Part shown: positions 50,722 through 59,118 of the stretch, one piece after another
Numbering within the stretch: position 1 is the stretch's first letter
How the letters are laid out: the number at the start of each line of letters is the position of its first letter
From: JBFLVU01 sp964589625
Lineage (GTDB): Bacteria; Acidobacteriota; UBA4820; DSQY01
Length of the DNA: 64,000 nt
Direction of reading: 5' to 3'
Assembly (NCBI GenBank): GCA_964589625.1
Contig: CAZPSH010000012.1
Location: forward strand, 10,420 to 74,419
The notes under the pieces: model-generated
Database searches by the model: none
The model's input: only the letters and a program-made list of their open reading frames with translations
What the model was told of the DNA's origin: nothing
Program-made: the position numbers and the translations under genes

Positions 50722-51883
50722 GAAGGCCGTGGTCGGGAGCCGGCGCTACTGGGCCTGGGTCTTCGCCCTCCTCGCCGTCATCGGCGCGGGCTTCGTCAGT
50801 TACCTCTACCAGCTGAACGTGGGCCTGGGCGTCACCGGCCTCTCCCGCGACATCACGTGGGGCTTCTACATCGCCCAGTTCACTTTTTTCGTCGGCGTGG
50901 CCGCCTCCGCCGTCATGGTGGTCCTGCCCTACTACCTTCACGACTACAAGGCCTTCGGCAAACTCACCATCCTGGGCGAGTTCCTGGCCATCTCCGCCGT
51001 CACCATGTGCATGCTCTTCATCTTCGTGGACATGGGCCAGCCCACACGGGTGCTGAACGTTCTCCTGCACCCCACGCCGAACTCCATGATGTTCTGGGAC
51101 ATGGTTTCCCTCTCGGGCTACCTGTTCCTCAACGCCCTCATCAGCCTCGTGGCCCTCTCGTCCGAGCGGAAGGCGGTGGCGCCCCCCAAGTGGATCAAGC
51201 CCTTCATCCTCCTCTCCATTCCCTGGGCCGTGTCCATCCACACCGTCACGGCCTTCCTCTACAACGGGCTTCCCGGGCGCTCCTTCTGGCTGACGGCCAT
51301 CCTGGCCCCGCGTTTCCTCGCTTCGGCCTTCGCCGCGGGTCCGGCGCTCCTGATCCTCCTGTGCATGATCGTGCGGAAGGTCTCCTCCTTCGACCCCGGC
51401 GACGAGGCCATCCGCAAGCTGTCGGTCATCGTGACCTACGCCATGCTCGTCAACGTCTTTTTCGTGCTCATGGAGGTCTTCACCGTCTTCTACAGCGGCA
51501 TACCGGAGCACGTGCACCACTTCCAGTTCCTCTTCGCGGGCCTGCACGGCGAGGCCTACCTCGTGCCCTGGATGTGGACCTCCATGGCGCTCGCGGCGGC
51601 GGCCATCGTCCTTCTACTGGTCCCCAAGCTACGAAACAATCTCAGGATCCTTCCCGTGATCTGCGTCATGGTCTTCGTCTCCCTTTGGATCGACAAGGGC
51701 CTGGGGCTGATCATCGGCGGGTTCACGCCCACGCCCCTGGGAGAGGTCACGCGCTACACGCCGACCCTCCCGGAACTGCTCATCGTGGCCGCCATCTGGG
51801 CCATCGGCTTCCTCATGATCACGGTCTTCTACAAGATCGCCCTCGCCATCCGCGAGGGGATGGGATACGAGATCGCCCACTGA
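50708..51883 (+). CDS. dsrP: DsrP, NrfD-family membrane subunit
   Basis: A 391-residue polytopic membrane protein with about ten helices, of the NrfD/HybB family, thought to exchange electrons with quinone on the periplasmic side. It completes DsrMKJOP. Related to HybB at 15212-16396. The gene ends the apr-qmo-dsr series; a GC-rich hairpin follows within 30 bases. Confidence 0.95.
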   Translation: MFMFEKAVVGSRRYWAWVFALLAVIGAGFVSYLYQLNVGLGVTGLSRDITWGFYIAQFTFFVGVAASAVMVVLPYYLHDYKAFGKLTILGEFLAISAVTMCMLFIFVDMGQPTRVLNVLLHPTPNSMMFWDMVSLSGYLFLNALISLVALSSERKAVAPPKWIKPFILLSIPWAVSIHTVTAFLYNGLPGRSFWLTAILAPRFLASAFAAGPALLILLCMIVRKVSSFDPGDEAIRKLSVIVTYAMLVNVFFVLMEVFTVFYSGIPEHVHHFQFLFAGLHGEAYLVPWMWTSMALAAAAIVLLLVPKLRNNLRILPVICVMVFVSLWIDKGLGLIIGGFTPTPLGEVTRYTPTLPELLIVAAIWAIGFLMITVFYKIALAIREGMGYEIAH

Positions 51884-51911
51884 CCCCGGAAGGGGCGAAG
51901 GGCATCAAGGG

Positions 51912-51931
51912 CCGGCCCCTCACGGGGCCGG
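51912..51931 (+). terminator. Hairpin at the end of the dsr series
   Basis: 8-bp perfect stem CCGGCCCC / GGGGCCGG with a TCAC loop, extendable by two more pairs including a G-T. No run of T, so termination would be imperfect or Rho-assisted. Confidence 0.5.
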
Positions 51932-51974
51932 TCCTGCCGTTGTGGTGTGCCGGGCGGTCCTCCCGGCCCGTTCC

Positions 51975-51983
51975 TGGTACACT
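51975..51983 (+). promoter_or_regulatory. Extended -10 element just before the methyltransferase gene
   Basis: TGGTACACT, an extended -10 (TG plus TACACT). It ends only 6 bases before ATG 51990 and no ribosome binding site intervenes, so the transcript may begin at or next to the start codon. Confidence 0.4.
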
Positions 51984-51989
51984 CGGTCC

Positions 51990-53144
51990 ATGCGATACTT
52001 GGCCACGGTGGCAAAGGGCCTTGAAGCGGTCGTATCGGACGAGCTGGCCGCCCTGGGCCTGGGGCCGGGTCCCCCGCGCACGGGGATCGTTCCCTTCGAG
52101 GGGGGCTGGGAGGCGGGCTATCGCGCCTGTCTCCACCTGAGGGCCGCGCGCAGGGTCCTGATGGAATTGGGCCGGTTCGAGGCGTCCGGCGCCGACGCCC
52201 TGTACGCGGGCGCCCGGGCGCTGAGGTGGCCGGACCACCTGGGCCGGAAGACCACCTTCGCCGTGGAAGCCTCGGTGAGGGACCACCCGTCCCTGACCCA
52301 CTCGGGCTACGCGGCCCTGAAGGTCAAAGACGCCGTGGCGGATGCCCTGAGGGCCGTTTTCGGGATTCGCCCCGACGTGGACCGGGAAAACCCGGACGTC
52401 CGCATCGTCCTCCACCTGCACGGGACCGCCGCCACGGTGGCGCTGGACCTCTCGGGCCCCCTCCACAAGAGGGGCTACCGCGTGAAGACGGTCCCCGCCC
52501 CCCTCAACGAAACCCTGGCCGCGGGAATCCTCCTCCTAGCGGGGTACGAGGGGACGGCCCCCATGGCGGACCCCTTCTGCGGATCGGGCACGCTCTGCAT
52601 CGAGGCGGCCCTCATCGCTTCGAGGACGGCTCCGGGCCTTGTCCGAAAGGCCCGCTTCGGCTTCGAACGCTGGCCGGACTTCCGAGACCGGACCTTCGGC
52701 CGCCTGGTGGACGAGGCCCGGACCGCCGTGCGTCCCACCCCGTATCCCATCCTGGGCTCCGACGTAGACGGGCGGGCCCTCATCGCGGCCCGGGACAACG
52801 CGGCGGCGGCAGGGATGTCCGAGAGGATCCGCTTCGAGCGCCGCGACGCCAGGGAGTTCATTCCTCCGGGCCCCGCCTGTCTCGTACTCTCCAACCCGCC
52901 GTACGGGGACCACGCCGGGGCCGGGGAGGACCTCCCCGCCCTTTACCGCGGCTTCGGGGACGCGCTCAAAAAGAACGCGGGGGGGGCGACGGCTTACCTG
53001 CTCTGCGGGAACCCCGCCCTCGCCAAGTGCGTGGGCCTTCGTCCGGCCCGGCGCATCCCCCTCTGGAACGGCCCCATGGAGTGCCGCCTGTTGGAGTATC
53101 GAATGGTGGAGGGGGAATACCGGAGAAGCCATGCCGAACCCTGA
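51990..53144 (+). CDS. THUMP-domain SAM-dependent RNA methyltransferase (RlmL-N-like)
   Basis: A 384-residue cytoplasmic enzyme of the UPF0020 family that makes N2-methylguanosine in rRNA (RlmL/YcbY N-terminal half) or tRNA. N-terminal ferredoxin-like/THUMP region about 1-165; Rossmann methyltransferase about 170-384 with DPFCGSGTLCIEAALIA (SAM loop, near 190) and the catalytic SNPPYGDHAG (NPPY, near 300). Unlike E. coli RlmL there is no second methyltransferase domain. It overlaps the GNAT gene by 14 bases. The rRNA target is the more likely substrate. Confidence 0.9.
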   Translation: MRYLATVAKGLEAVVSDELAALGLGPGPPRTGIVPFEGGWEAGYRACLHLRAARRVLMELGRFEASGADALYAGARALRWPDHLGRKTTFAVEASVRDHPSLTHSGYAALKVKDAVADALRAVFGIRPDVDRENPDVRIVLHLHGTAATVALDLSGPLHKRGYRVKTVPAPLNETLAAGILLLAGYEGTAPMADPFCGSGTLCIEAALIASRTAPGLVRKARFGFERWPDFRDRTFGRLVDEARTAVRPTPYPILGSDVDGRALIAARDNAAAAGMSERIRFERRDAREFIPPGPACLVLSNPPYGDHAGAGEDLPALYRGFGDALKKNAGGATAYLLCGNPALAKCVGLRPARRIPLWNGPMECRLLEYRMVEGEYRRSHAEP

Positions 53145-53664
53145 GGGACCGGAAGGCCGCCGCGAAGCGGCCGAGCCGCGCACCGTGGAGGTGGCCCTCC
53201 GTACCGTGGAGCCGGCCCACCTGCCCGTCCTCTTCGAGCACCAGTCCGATCCCGAAGCGTGCCGCATGGCGGCCTTTCCGGCGCGGGGTAGGGAGGCCTT
53301 CGACGCACACTGGGTCAAGATCCTGTCTGACCCCAAGGTCCGGGCCCGGACCATCCTCGCCGACGGCCGCGTGGCCGGCGACATCCTCGCCTGGACCCAG
53401 GACGGCGAGCGGGAGGTGGGCTACTGGCTCGGCCGCGAGTACTGGGGCAGGGGGATCGCCACGCGGGCCCTGCGCGCCTTCCTGGAGGGCGAGGGCGACG
53501 GTCCCATTTACGGCCACGTCGCCAAGCACAATCCGGCGTCCGTCCGCGTCCTGGAGAAGTGCGGGTTCGTTCTCTGTGGGGAGATGCGCCGGGCCTGCGG
53601 CGAGCCTCCCGTGGAGGCGGAGGAGTATGTCCTGAAATGGGAAAGGGCGAAGGTGGAGCCGTGA
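53131..53664 (+). CDS. GNAT-family N-acetyltransferase
   Basis: A 177-residue cytoplasmic acetyltransferase of the RimJ/RimL-like GNAT group. VGYWLGREYWGRGIATRALRAFL (about 91-113, acetyl-CoA loop with GRGIAT) and AKHNPASVRVLEKCGFV (about 131-147) are the standard motifs. The acceptor is unknown. It overlaps the methyltransferase gene and the decayed DUF1287 gene that follows. Confidence 0.9.
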   Translation: MPNPEGPEGRREAAEPRTVEVALRTVEPAHLPVLFEHQSDPEACRMAAFPARGREAFDAHWVKILSDPKVRARTILADGRVAGDILAWTQDGEREVGYWLGREYWGRGIATRALRAFLEGEGDGPIYGHVAKHNPASVRVLEKCGFVLCGEMRRACGEPPVEAEEYVLKWERAKVEP

Positions 53665-54004
53665 GGAACCGGATGCGCGCCGCAGCGGGCCTCCTAACCG
53701 CGTTCCTGGCCCTCCAGTCCGCCGGCCAGAAGGGGAGGGCCGGCGCGCAAGATAAGGTGGAGGCCGTTCTTTTCGCCGCCAAGGGGCTTCGGTTCCCGTC
53801 ACGGACCGCCCCTCCGACTACCTGCCGGGGGACGTGGTGACCTGGAGGCTCCCCTCGGGCCTTCCCCACATCGGGCTCGTATCCAGCGTCCGGGCGCCCG
53901 GCACCGACCGGCCCCTGGTGATCCACAACATCGGACAAGGAACGCGGGAGGAGGACGTCCTCTTCGCCTACGTGCTGACCGGGCACTTCCGGTACTTCCG
54001 ATGA
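53661..54004 (+). pseudogene. Decayed DUF1287 (YijF-like) gene
   Basis: A GTG start at 53661, overlapping the GNAT stop, leads into a signal-like N-terminus (about 20 residues) that runs out at a stop at 53838-53840. A different frame from about 53790 to the stop at 54002-54004 encodes the unmistakable end of a DUF1287 protein (DYLPGDVVTWRL, PHIGLVSS, VIHNIGQGTREEDVLF, GHFRYFR). The middle of about 110 residues, with the DUF1287 catalytic-type Cys/His region, is missing. An internal deletion plus frameshift explains this. Confidence 0.7.
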
Positions 54005-54074
54005 GGCGCAGCGTGAGCCCCCGGCCGCCTCGAAGTAGGACGTTGCCCCGGAAGTTTCGACGGGGAGAATGGCA

Positions 54075-54287
54075 ATGCCCCACCTGATTCTGGAGATTAC
54101 GGACGACGTGCCGGGCCCTCGGGATCTCTTGGCCACCCTGAACCGGCTGAACCGAGCCATCGTGGCCACGGGGCTCTTCGAGGAGCGCGACGTGAAGGGA
54201 CGGGCGGTGGTTCACTCCGCCTATGCCGTGGGCGTGGACGCTCCGGACCGTGGCTTCGTGCCCCCGCCGCCTCATCGTGTATACTGA
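54075..54287 (+). pseudogene. Truncated 5-carboxymethyl-2-hydroxymuconate isomerase-like gene
   Basis: ATG 54075 opens MPHLILEITDD, with Pro next to the initiator Met, the catalytic base of the tautomerase/CHMI family. LATLNRLNRAIVATGLF and VHSAYAVG follow the CHMI pattern, but the frame stops after about 70 residues where the family normally runs to about 125. The missing C-terminal half suggests decay. An ATG at 54069 is an alternative. It sits directly after the decayed DUF1287 gene. Confidence 0.55.
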
Positions 54288-54310
54288 ACCCTCTCGGAAA
54301 GAAGGAGCCC

Positions 54311-54916
54311 ATGACGACCTTTCGGATCCGAAAGCTGCACGAGCTCGTGGGGGGGCTGAAGGAGACGACGGCCGTGAGAGATCTTGTGCGGGACCTGGAG
54401 GCGAAGGTCCGCTCCTCCAGGGTGCCCTTCGAAGGCGCCGCGCTCCCCGGATACCTCGTGGAGGGGCGCCTGCCGCCGGGAATCGCGAGCGCCTGGATCT
54501 TCGTGCTGCGCCCCAACACGCCCACCCCCCCCCACTACCACCCGAACTCCATCCAGCACATGGCCGTCATCCAAGGCGGGGGGACGGGCCAGATCGGGCC
54601 CTACCGCTTCACCCTGCAGCCCTACGACCCGGCCTTTCCGGAGCGCTCCCTCCTGATCATCCCCGAGAGGGTGCCCCACTCCTTCGAGGCGGGACACGAG
54701 ACCCTCGCCGTCATGTCCTTCCACACGGTGGCGGCGGAAGACCTCGTGGAGGTGAAGGTGGAAACGGGAGAGGCCCGCACGTACCTCGACCGCGACGCCC
54801 GGCCCGCCAAGGCGAAACCCGCGGCCCGCCCTCCCAAACCGGATCCCCCACGGGCAGGGCGGCCTCCTACCGGCCGCGGGCGTCCCCCAAAGGGGCCGCG
54901 GAAGCCGCGTTCCTGA
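54311..54916 (+). CDS. Cupin-domain protein with basic proline-rich tail
   Basis: A 201-residue cytoplasmic protein. Residues 50-145 form a cupin barrel with PPHYHPNSIQHM (metal-binding His pair) and VPHSFEAG (second His). Residues 160-201 are a low-complexity Pro/Ala/Lys/Arg tail, possibly nucleic-acid binding or unstructured. GAAGGAG precedes ATG 54311, and TATACT at 54280-54285 may be the -10 of its promoter. Ligand and reaction are unknown. Confidence 0.75.
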   Translation: MTTFRIRKLHELVGGLKETTAVRDLVRDLEAKVRSSRVPFEGAALPGYLVEGRLPPGIASAWIFVLRPNTPTPPHYHPNSIQHMAVIQGGGTGQIGPYRFTLQPYDPAFPERSLLIIPERVPHSFEAGHETLAVMSFHTVAAEDLVEVKVETGEARTYLDRDARPAKAKPAARPPKPDPPRAGRPPTGRGRPPKGPRKPRS

Positions 54917-54957
54917 CGCGACTGGGCATGCGTTTTTCGACAAGCGGGAGATGGCTC

Positions 54958-55284
54958 ATGAAGAGATGGGTGCGGGCATGGACGCTCCTCGCCGCCGCAT
55001 GGCTCGTCGGGTGCGCCGCGGTGACCTCCAGCCGGCCCGTAGGCGAAGCGCCGGCGCCGCTCTCCGCCGAGGAGTGGAAGGGACAGATCGTCGTCCTCCT
55101 GCCCGATGCCGACCGTATCGGCGCCCTGGTCGAAAGCGGGGCCCTTCCCGGCGCGAAAGTGGAGGGAATCGTCCGTCTCGGCCCCCTGACGGCCGACCAC
55201 GTCCGGCGGCTGGTGGAGGACCCCTCCGGCGTGTGCCCCTTCGACTGGAAGGAGCCCCTCGTCCTGACCCGCGTGGGAAAGTGA
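54958..55284 (+). CDS. Small lipoprotein of unknown function
   Basis: A 108-residue protein with a lipoprotein signal (RWVRAWTLLAAAWLVGC; lipidated Cys about residue 18). The mature part is about 90 residues with no recognised domain (VVLLPDADRIGALVESG and a following KVEGIVRLG). ATG 54958 is preceded by CGGGAGATGG; an in-frame ATG at 54928 is an alternative. No clear operon partner. Confidence 0.6.
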   Translation: MKRWVRAWTLLAAAWLVGCAAVTSSRPVGEAPAPLSAEEWKGQIVVLLPDADRIGALVESGALPGAKVEGIVRLGPLTADHVRRLVEDPSGVCPFDWKEPLVLTRVGK

Positions 55285-55314
55285 CCGCCGGCCCGGGAGC
55301 GGTGACTCGGGGGA

Positions 55315-55344
55315 TTCACGTCGCCTCTCCGCATTTCGTACAAT
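55315..55344 (+). promoter_or_regulatory. Putative sigma70-type promoter of the FmdB-like gene
   Basis: TTCACG, 18 bases, TACAAT (5 of 6 in the -10). Predicted start near 55351, with a short leader containing GGGAGG before ATG 55369. Confidence 0.45.
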
Positions 55345-55368
55345 GCCCCCCGGGAGGCTCGGGGTCCC

Positions 55369-55905
55369 ATGCCGGTGTACGAGTTCTACTGCGCCGACTG
55401 CCACACGGTGTACCAGTTCCTGTCCAAGCGCATCCGCCCGGAGGCCCGCCCGGTCTGCCCCCGCTGCGGCCGGGCGGACCTTCGAAGGCAGGTCTCCCCC
55501 TTCGCCGCCCCCCGCGGGGTGCGGGAGTCCCCCGCGGACGGTCCCCTCGGGGATGTGGACGCATCCCGCCTGGAACGCGCCATGGCCTCCCTGGAATCGG
55601 AGATGGGGGGGCTGGACGAAAAGGATCCCCGCCAGATGGCGCGGTTCCTTCGCACCCTCTCGGAGGCCGCCGGGATCAGGGCGCCGGGGATGGACGAGGC
55701 GGTCCGCCGCATGGAGGCGGGCGAAGACCTAGAGAAGATCGAGGAGGAATTGGGCCCCCTCTTCGCAGACGGCGAGGCCGGCGAAGCGGAAGAAGACGCT
55801 TCGGTCTTCGAGGCCTCGACGGCCCCCCGTTCCTCCCTCGGGGGGCACCGGCTCCGCCGCCTTCTCGCCCCCGCCCGGGACGAGAAACTCTATCCCCTGG
55901 AGTGA
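55369..55905 (+). CDS. FmdB-family zinc-ribbon protein
   Basis: A 178-residue protein. The first 45 residues are an FmdB zinc ribbon (MPVYEFYCADCHTVYQF; CPRCGRADL) with two CxxC pairs; the rest is an acidic helical extension (about 60-178) absent from the short FmdB proteins of about 60-110 residues. Function is unclear; FmdB proteins were first noted as putative regulators. It is convergent with the squalene-synthase-like gene, 9 bases apart. Confidence 0.8.
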   Translation: MPVYEFYCADCHTVYQFLSKRIRPEARPVCPRCGRADLRRQVSPFAAPRGVRESPADGPLGDVDASRLERAMASLESEMGGLDEKDPRQMARFLRTLSEAAGIRAPGMDEAVRRMEAGEDLEKIEEELGPLFADGEAGEAEEDASVFEASTAPRSSLGGHRLRRLLAPARDEKLYPLE

Positions 55906-55914
55906 AGCCGGCCC

Positions 55915-56970
55915 TCAGGCTCCGAAGGCCCTCAAGGGGGCGGAGGTGTCCGCGTAGAGCGCCGAGAGGGCCTGCGGGCGGGAGATCTTCAACCGGAGTT
56001 CGGCCGCGAGGGCGGCCACCTTGGCCCTCGATATCTTGAGCTTTTCGGGCGCCGTGATCCGGGAGGGCTCCTCGGCCACCAGGGCCAGGGTCTCCAGGGC
56101 GAAGAAGAGGCTGGTGGCGAGAAAAAAGCGAATCTCCTTCTCCTCCAGGGGAAAGACCGAAAGGTAGGCCCAAGCGCGCTTCAGGTGTCCCGCCGCCGTC
56201 CTCAGGACGGGAAGGACCCCGGCGTAGACCGCTTCGTGCCGATCCGGCTTGGAAAAATCCGCCGCGGTGACCCCGGCGGCGGCGAGGGCGTCCTCGGGAA
56301 TGAAGCACCAGCCCCTCTCGAAATCCTCCGCCAGGTCCTTCACGATGTTGACCTTCTGGAGCCCCAGCCCGAATTCCTCCGCGTCCGCCTGGAGGCGAAA
56401 GAAGAGCGCCCGGTCCACGTGCGGCGAGTGGATGTAGTACAGGTCCGTGAGGAGGTACCCCACCGTCCCCGCGATGAAATAGCAGTAGCGGTCCAGGGCC
56501 GCCATGGAGGGGAGGCGCTTGAGCGCGCCGGCGCCTTCCCCCATGCGCTCGCTCCAGGCCACCATGCCCTTGCCCATTTCCGTCACCCAGCGCGCCATGG
56601 CCAGGCGGTCTTCCCCGCCGCAGGAGGCGAAGGCCGCCAGGACGGCGGGCGCGCTCCGCAGGAGGTCCCGGTCCGAGGGGGCGGACAGGTCCTCCAGGCG
56701 CCGTGCGGTGTCCTCCCCCCAACCGGAGGGGCAGGGCCGGAGGTCCTTGACGTGGAGGAGGACCGGCTCCAAGAGGCGCCGGCGTTCGGCGGCGGCCAGC
56801 CCGGGGGCGTCCTCCACCGTGTCGAGGATGCGACAGAGCAGGTAGGAGACGCAGACGGAGCCCTTGAGGGGCTCCTTCAACTGGGCAATGGACAGGGCAA
56901 AGGTCCGCGAAACACTCGGGAGGATCCCGTAGCAGGCCTCCCAGGCCCAAGCCGGACTTCTCGCGCCCAT
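55915..56970 (-). CDS. Squalene/phytoene synthase family enzyme, squalene-synthase type
   Basis: A 351-residue enzyme that joins two prenyl diphosphates. The first Asp-rich motif DTVED (about 50-54) and the second NIVKDLAEDFERGW (about 207-220) bind the Mg-diphosphate; SRTFALSI near 20 and YFIAGTVGYLLT near 163 are family motifs. The SRTFALSI and one-gene length fit eukaryotic-type squalene synthase (farnesyl diphosphate farnesyltransferase) better than the HpnC/HpnD pair or phytoene synthase. No other hopanoid or carotenoid gene is nearby. Start ATG 56970 has a GGGGGGAGAGAGGG leader. Confidence 0.85.
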   Translation of the reverse strand: MGARSPAWAWEACYGILPSVSRTFALSIAQLKEPLKGSVCVSYLLCRILDTVEDAPGLAAAERRRLLEPVLLHVKDLRPCPSGWGEDTARRLEDLSAPSDRDLLRSAPAVLAAFASCGGEDRLAMARWVTEMGKGMVAWSERMGEGAGALKRLPSMAALDRYCYFIAGTVGYLLTDLYYIHSPHVDRALFFRLQADAEEFGLGLQKVNIVKDLAEDFERGWCFIPEDALAAAGVTAADFSKPDRHEAVYAGVLPVLRTAAGHLKRAWAYLSVFPLEEKEIRFFLATSLFFALETLALVAEEPSRITAPEKLKISRAKVAALAAELRLKISRPQALSALYADTSAPLRAFGA

Positions 56971-57113
56971 TCGGTCCCTCTCTCCCCCCTAGTCTGCACC
57001 CGGGGCCCTTGCGCGGGCAAGGGCGGCCGGACTCTACCCGCGGGCCTTCTCCCGCCCGGCCCCTCGGCGGATGAGGAATGGCGGATACCAGGGAAGGAGC
57101 GCTTTGATGCCTA

Positions 57114-57142
57114 TTGCCTCTTGCCCTTTGCCCCGTTAGAGT
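57114..57142 (+). promoter_or_regulatory. Putative sigma70-type promoter of the beta-helix gene
   Basis: TTGCCT, 17 bases, TAGAGT. Predicted start near 57149, leader about 37 bases. It lies in the 215-base divergent gap, which also holds a CCCTTGC-4-GCAAGGG palindrome (57006-57023). Confidence 0.45.
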
Positions 57143-57185
57143 GGGACTACGCGTTGAAGGAGACTTCCTTAATAAGGGGTGGATC

Positions 57186-58925
57186 ATGGGGCGGAACACG
57201 AATCGGGCGAGGGGTCGGTGGGCGGCGGCGGCGGTGGCGATCGGCCTGTTCGGAACCGCATCGGGGGCGGCGGAGTGGTTCGTGACGCCCTCGGCGGGCG
57301 GCGGTGGTTCACAGGGGAGCCCCTGTTCCCTGGAGACCGCTCTGAATTCGGCCGTGGACGGGGACGTCCTCTACCTGGGCGAGGGGACCTACACGGGCGA
57401 CATGAGCGGGAACGTGGCCCGGGTCTCCCACTCCCTCTCCCTGCTCGGGGGGTGGGACGGGGCCGCCACGGGCGCCCCCGCGCGGGATCCGCAGGCCCAT
57501 CCTTCCATCCTGGACGGGGAGGGCGTGCGGAGGGCCGTCTTCGTGGGAGCGGGCCTCTCCGTCGTCCTCGACGGACTCACGGTGCAAAACGGCTACGTGG
57601 AGGGCGAAGGGGGCGGGGTCTACGCCTCCGGTTCGAACCTCACCGTGCAGGACTGCCGCTTCGAGGGCAACTACGCCTTCATCACGGGCGCGGCCAACGC
57701 CTACGGCGGCGGGATTCGCCTCATCAACGGCAACCTGACCGCAAGGGACAGCCTCTTCTTGTACAACGACGCGTACTGCAACGGGTGCAGCGCCCCGCGG
57801 GGCGGGGGCGTCTCCGTGTCGAGCCAGGGGAGCGTGGTGGTGGACCACTGCGAGTTCAGGGGAAACGACTCCTGGCACGGCGCGGCTTTGGACATCTACA
57901 GCCCCGGCGGGGGCACTCTCCTCATCGAGGATTCGCTCTTCCTCCAGAACGGTCAAGGCACCAGCGTGGGGGTCGGGTACACCGGATACGCGGGCGGGGT
58001 GTACATGGCGGGCGTCTCGGCCACCCTGACGGCCTGCGTCTTTCAGGAGAACGAAGCCGCCAACGACGGGGGGGCCATCCGGGCCTCGGGCGGCGGGCTC
58101 ACCTTCAGCGTGGACCGCTGTTGGTTCCTGGACAACGAGGGGTACTCCGCCCCCGGAATCCAGGTCCTCTCGGGCACCCTGGTCCTCACGAACTCGGTCC
58201 TGGCGCGGAACCGGTCCGGGTGGTTTCCCCAGGGTGCCGTGAACCTGCTCAACAACTCCGAGGCCCTTTTGGACCACGTGACCTTCTCCGAAAACCGTAA
58301 CCAGAACGGCGGCTACGCCGTGGAAACGGAAGAAGAGTCCACGGCGTCCCTCGAAAACGTGATCGTGGCCGGCCATTCGGCGGGCCTCTTTGCGAGCGAT
58401 ACAAGCACCATCACGGCCGACGGCGTCCTGTGGGGAACGGGCGCGTGGGCCAACGACGCCGAGACGGGCGGGAGCGGCACCGTCACGGTGGGTTCCACCA
58501 CCGTCTCGGGGGACCCAGGCTTCGTGGACCCGGTGAACGGGGACTACCGAATCACCTCGGCCTCGGCGGCGGTGGACCACGGTATAGACTCTGGGGTCCA
58601 CCACGACATCGACGGGAACCCCCGCCCCATCGGCGCCGCCGTGGATCTGGGCGCGGACGAATACGCGCCGCCCCCCGTCGTCACGAGCATCCTCAAAAAG
58701 GTCAACCCCTTCCGCTTCGTCGTGAAGGGCAGCAACCTTCAGGAGGGAATTCGGGTCTACATCAACGGCACCGAGTGGAACACCCTTACGCGAAAGAGCG
58801 CCGTGAAGGTCGTCCTGAAGGGCGGGGCGGCCCTGAAGGCGGCCCTGCCGAAAAACACTCCGGCCACCCTCCGCTTCGTCAACCCCGACGGGGGCGAGGC
58901 GACCCTCGTCTGGCAGTGGCCGTAA
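57186..58925 (+). CDS. Secreted right-handed beta-helix protein
   Basis: A 579-residue exported protein. Signal peptide about 1-28 (AIGLFGTASGAAEW). Residues 45-470 are repeats of about 20-25 residues typical of a parallel beta helix (GGGVYASGSNLTVQDCRFEG, GGIRLINGNLTARDSLF, GGVYMAGVSATLTAC), a pectate-lyase-like fold used for carbohydrate binding or surface adhesion, with no catalytic residues recognised. Residues about 505-579 (VKKVNPFRFVVKGSNL) form an IPT-like beta domain. ATG 57186 has AAGGGG upstream. Possible surface or extracellular-matrix function. Confidence 0.8.
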   Translation: MGRNTNRARGRWAAAAVAIGLFGTASGAAEWFVTPSAGGGGSQGSPCSLETALNSAVDGDVLYLGEGTYTGDMSGNVARVSHSLSLLGGWDGAATGAPARDPQAHPSILDGEGVRRAVFVGAGLSVVLDGLTVQNGYVEGEGGGVYASGSNLTVQDCRFEGNYAFITGAANAYGGGIRLINGNLTARDSLFLYNDAYCNGCSAPRGGGVSVSSQGSVVVDHCEFRGNDSWHGAALDIYSPGGGTLLIEDSLFLQNGQGTSVGVGYTGYAGGVYMAGVSATLTACVFQENEAANDGGAIRASGGGLTFSVDRCWFLDNEGYSAPGIQVLSGTLVLTNSVLARNRSGWFPQGAVNLLNNSEALLDHVTFSENRNQNGGYAVETEEESTASLENVIVAGHSAGLFASDTSTITADGVLWGTGAWANDAETGGSGTVTVGSTTVSGDPGFVDPVNGDYRITSASAAVDHGIDSGVHHDIDGNPRPIGAAVDLGADEYAPPPVVTSILKKVNPFRFVVKGSNLQEGIRVYINGTEWNTLTRKSAVKVVLKGGAALKAALPKNTPATLRFVNPDGGEATLVWQWP

Positions 58926-59118
58926 GGCAGGGAGCCGGAAGACGGGGAGGGGTCTGGAACGAGGGGCGGGGGACGAATCCTCCTCGTGGCTCGTTGCTCC
59001 GCTGCCCCGGTGATTCGTTGATTCGCCCTCCGGGTTTCCGGTCTCCCCGCGGGCGGGCATGGACTAGGCGGAACGCCGGGAACTCCGGTCTGCGGAAAAC
59101 CGGGACGGGGAGGCCTTC

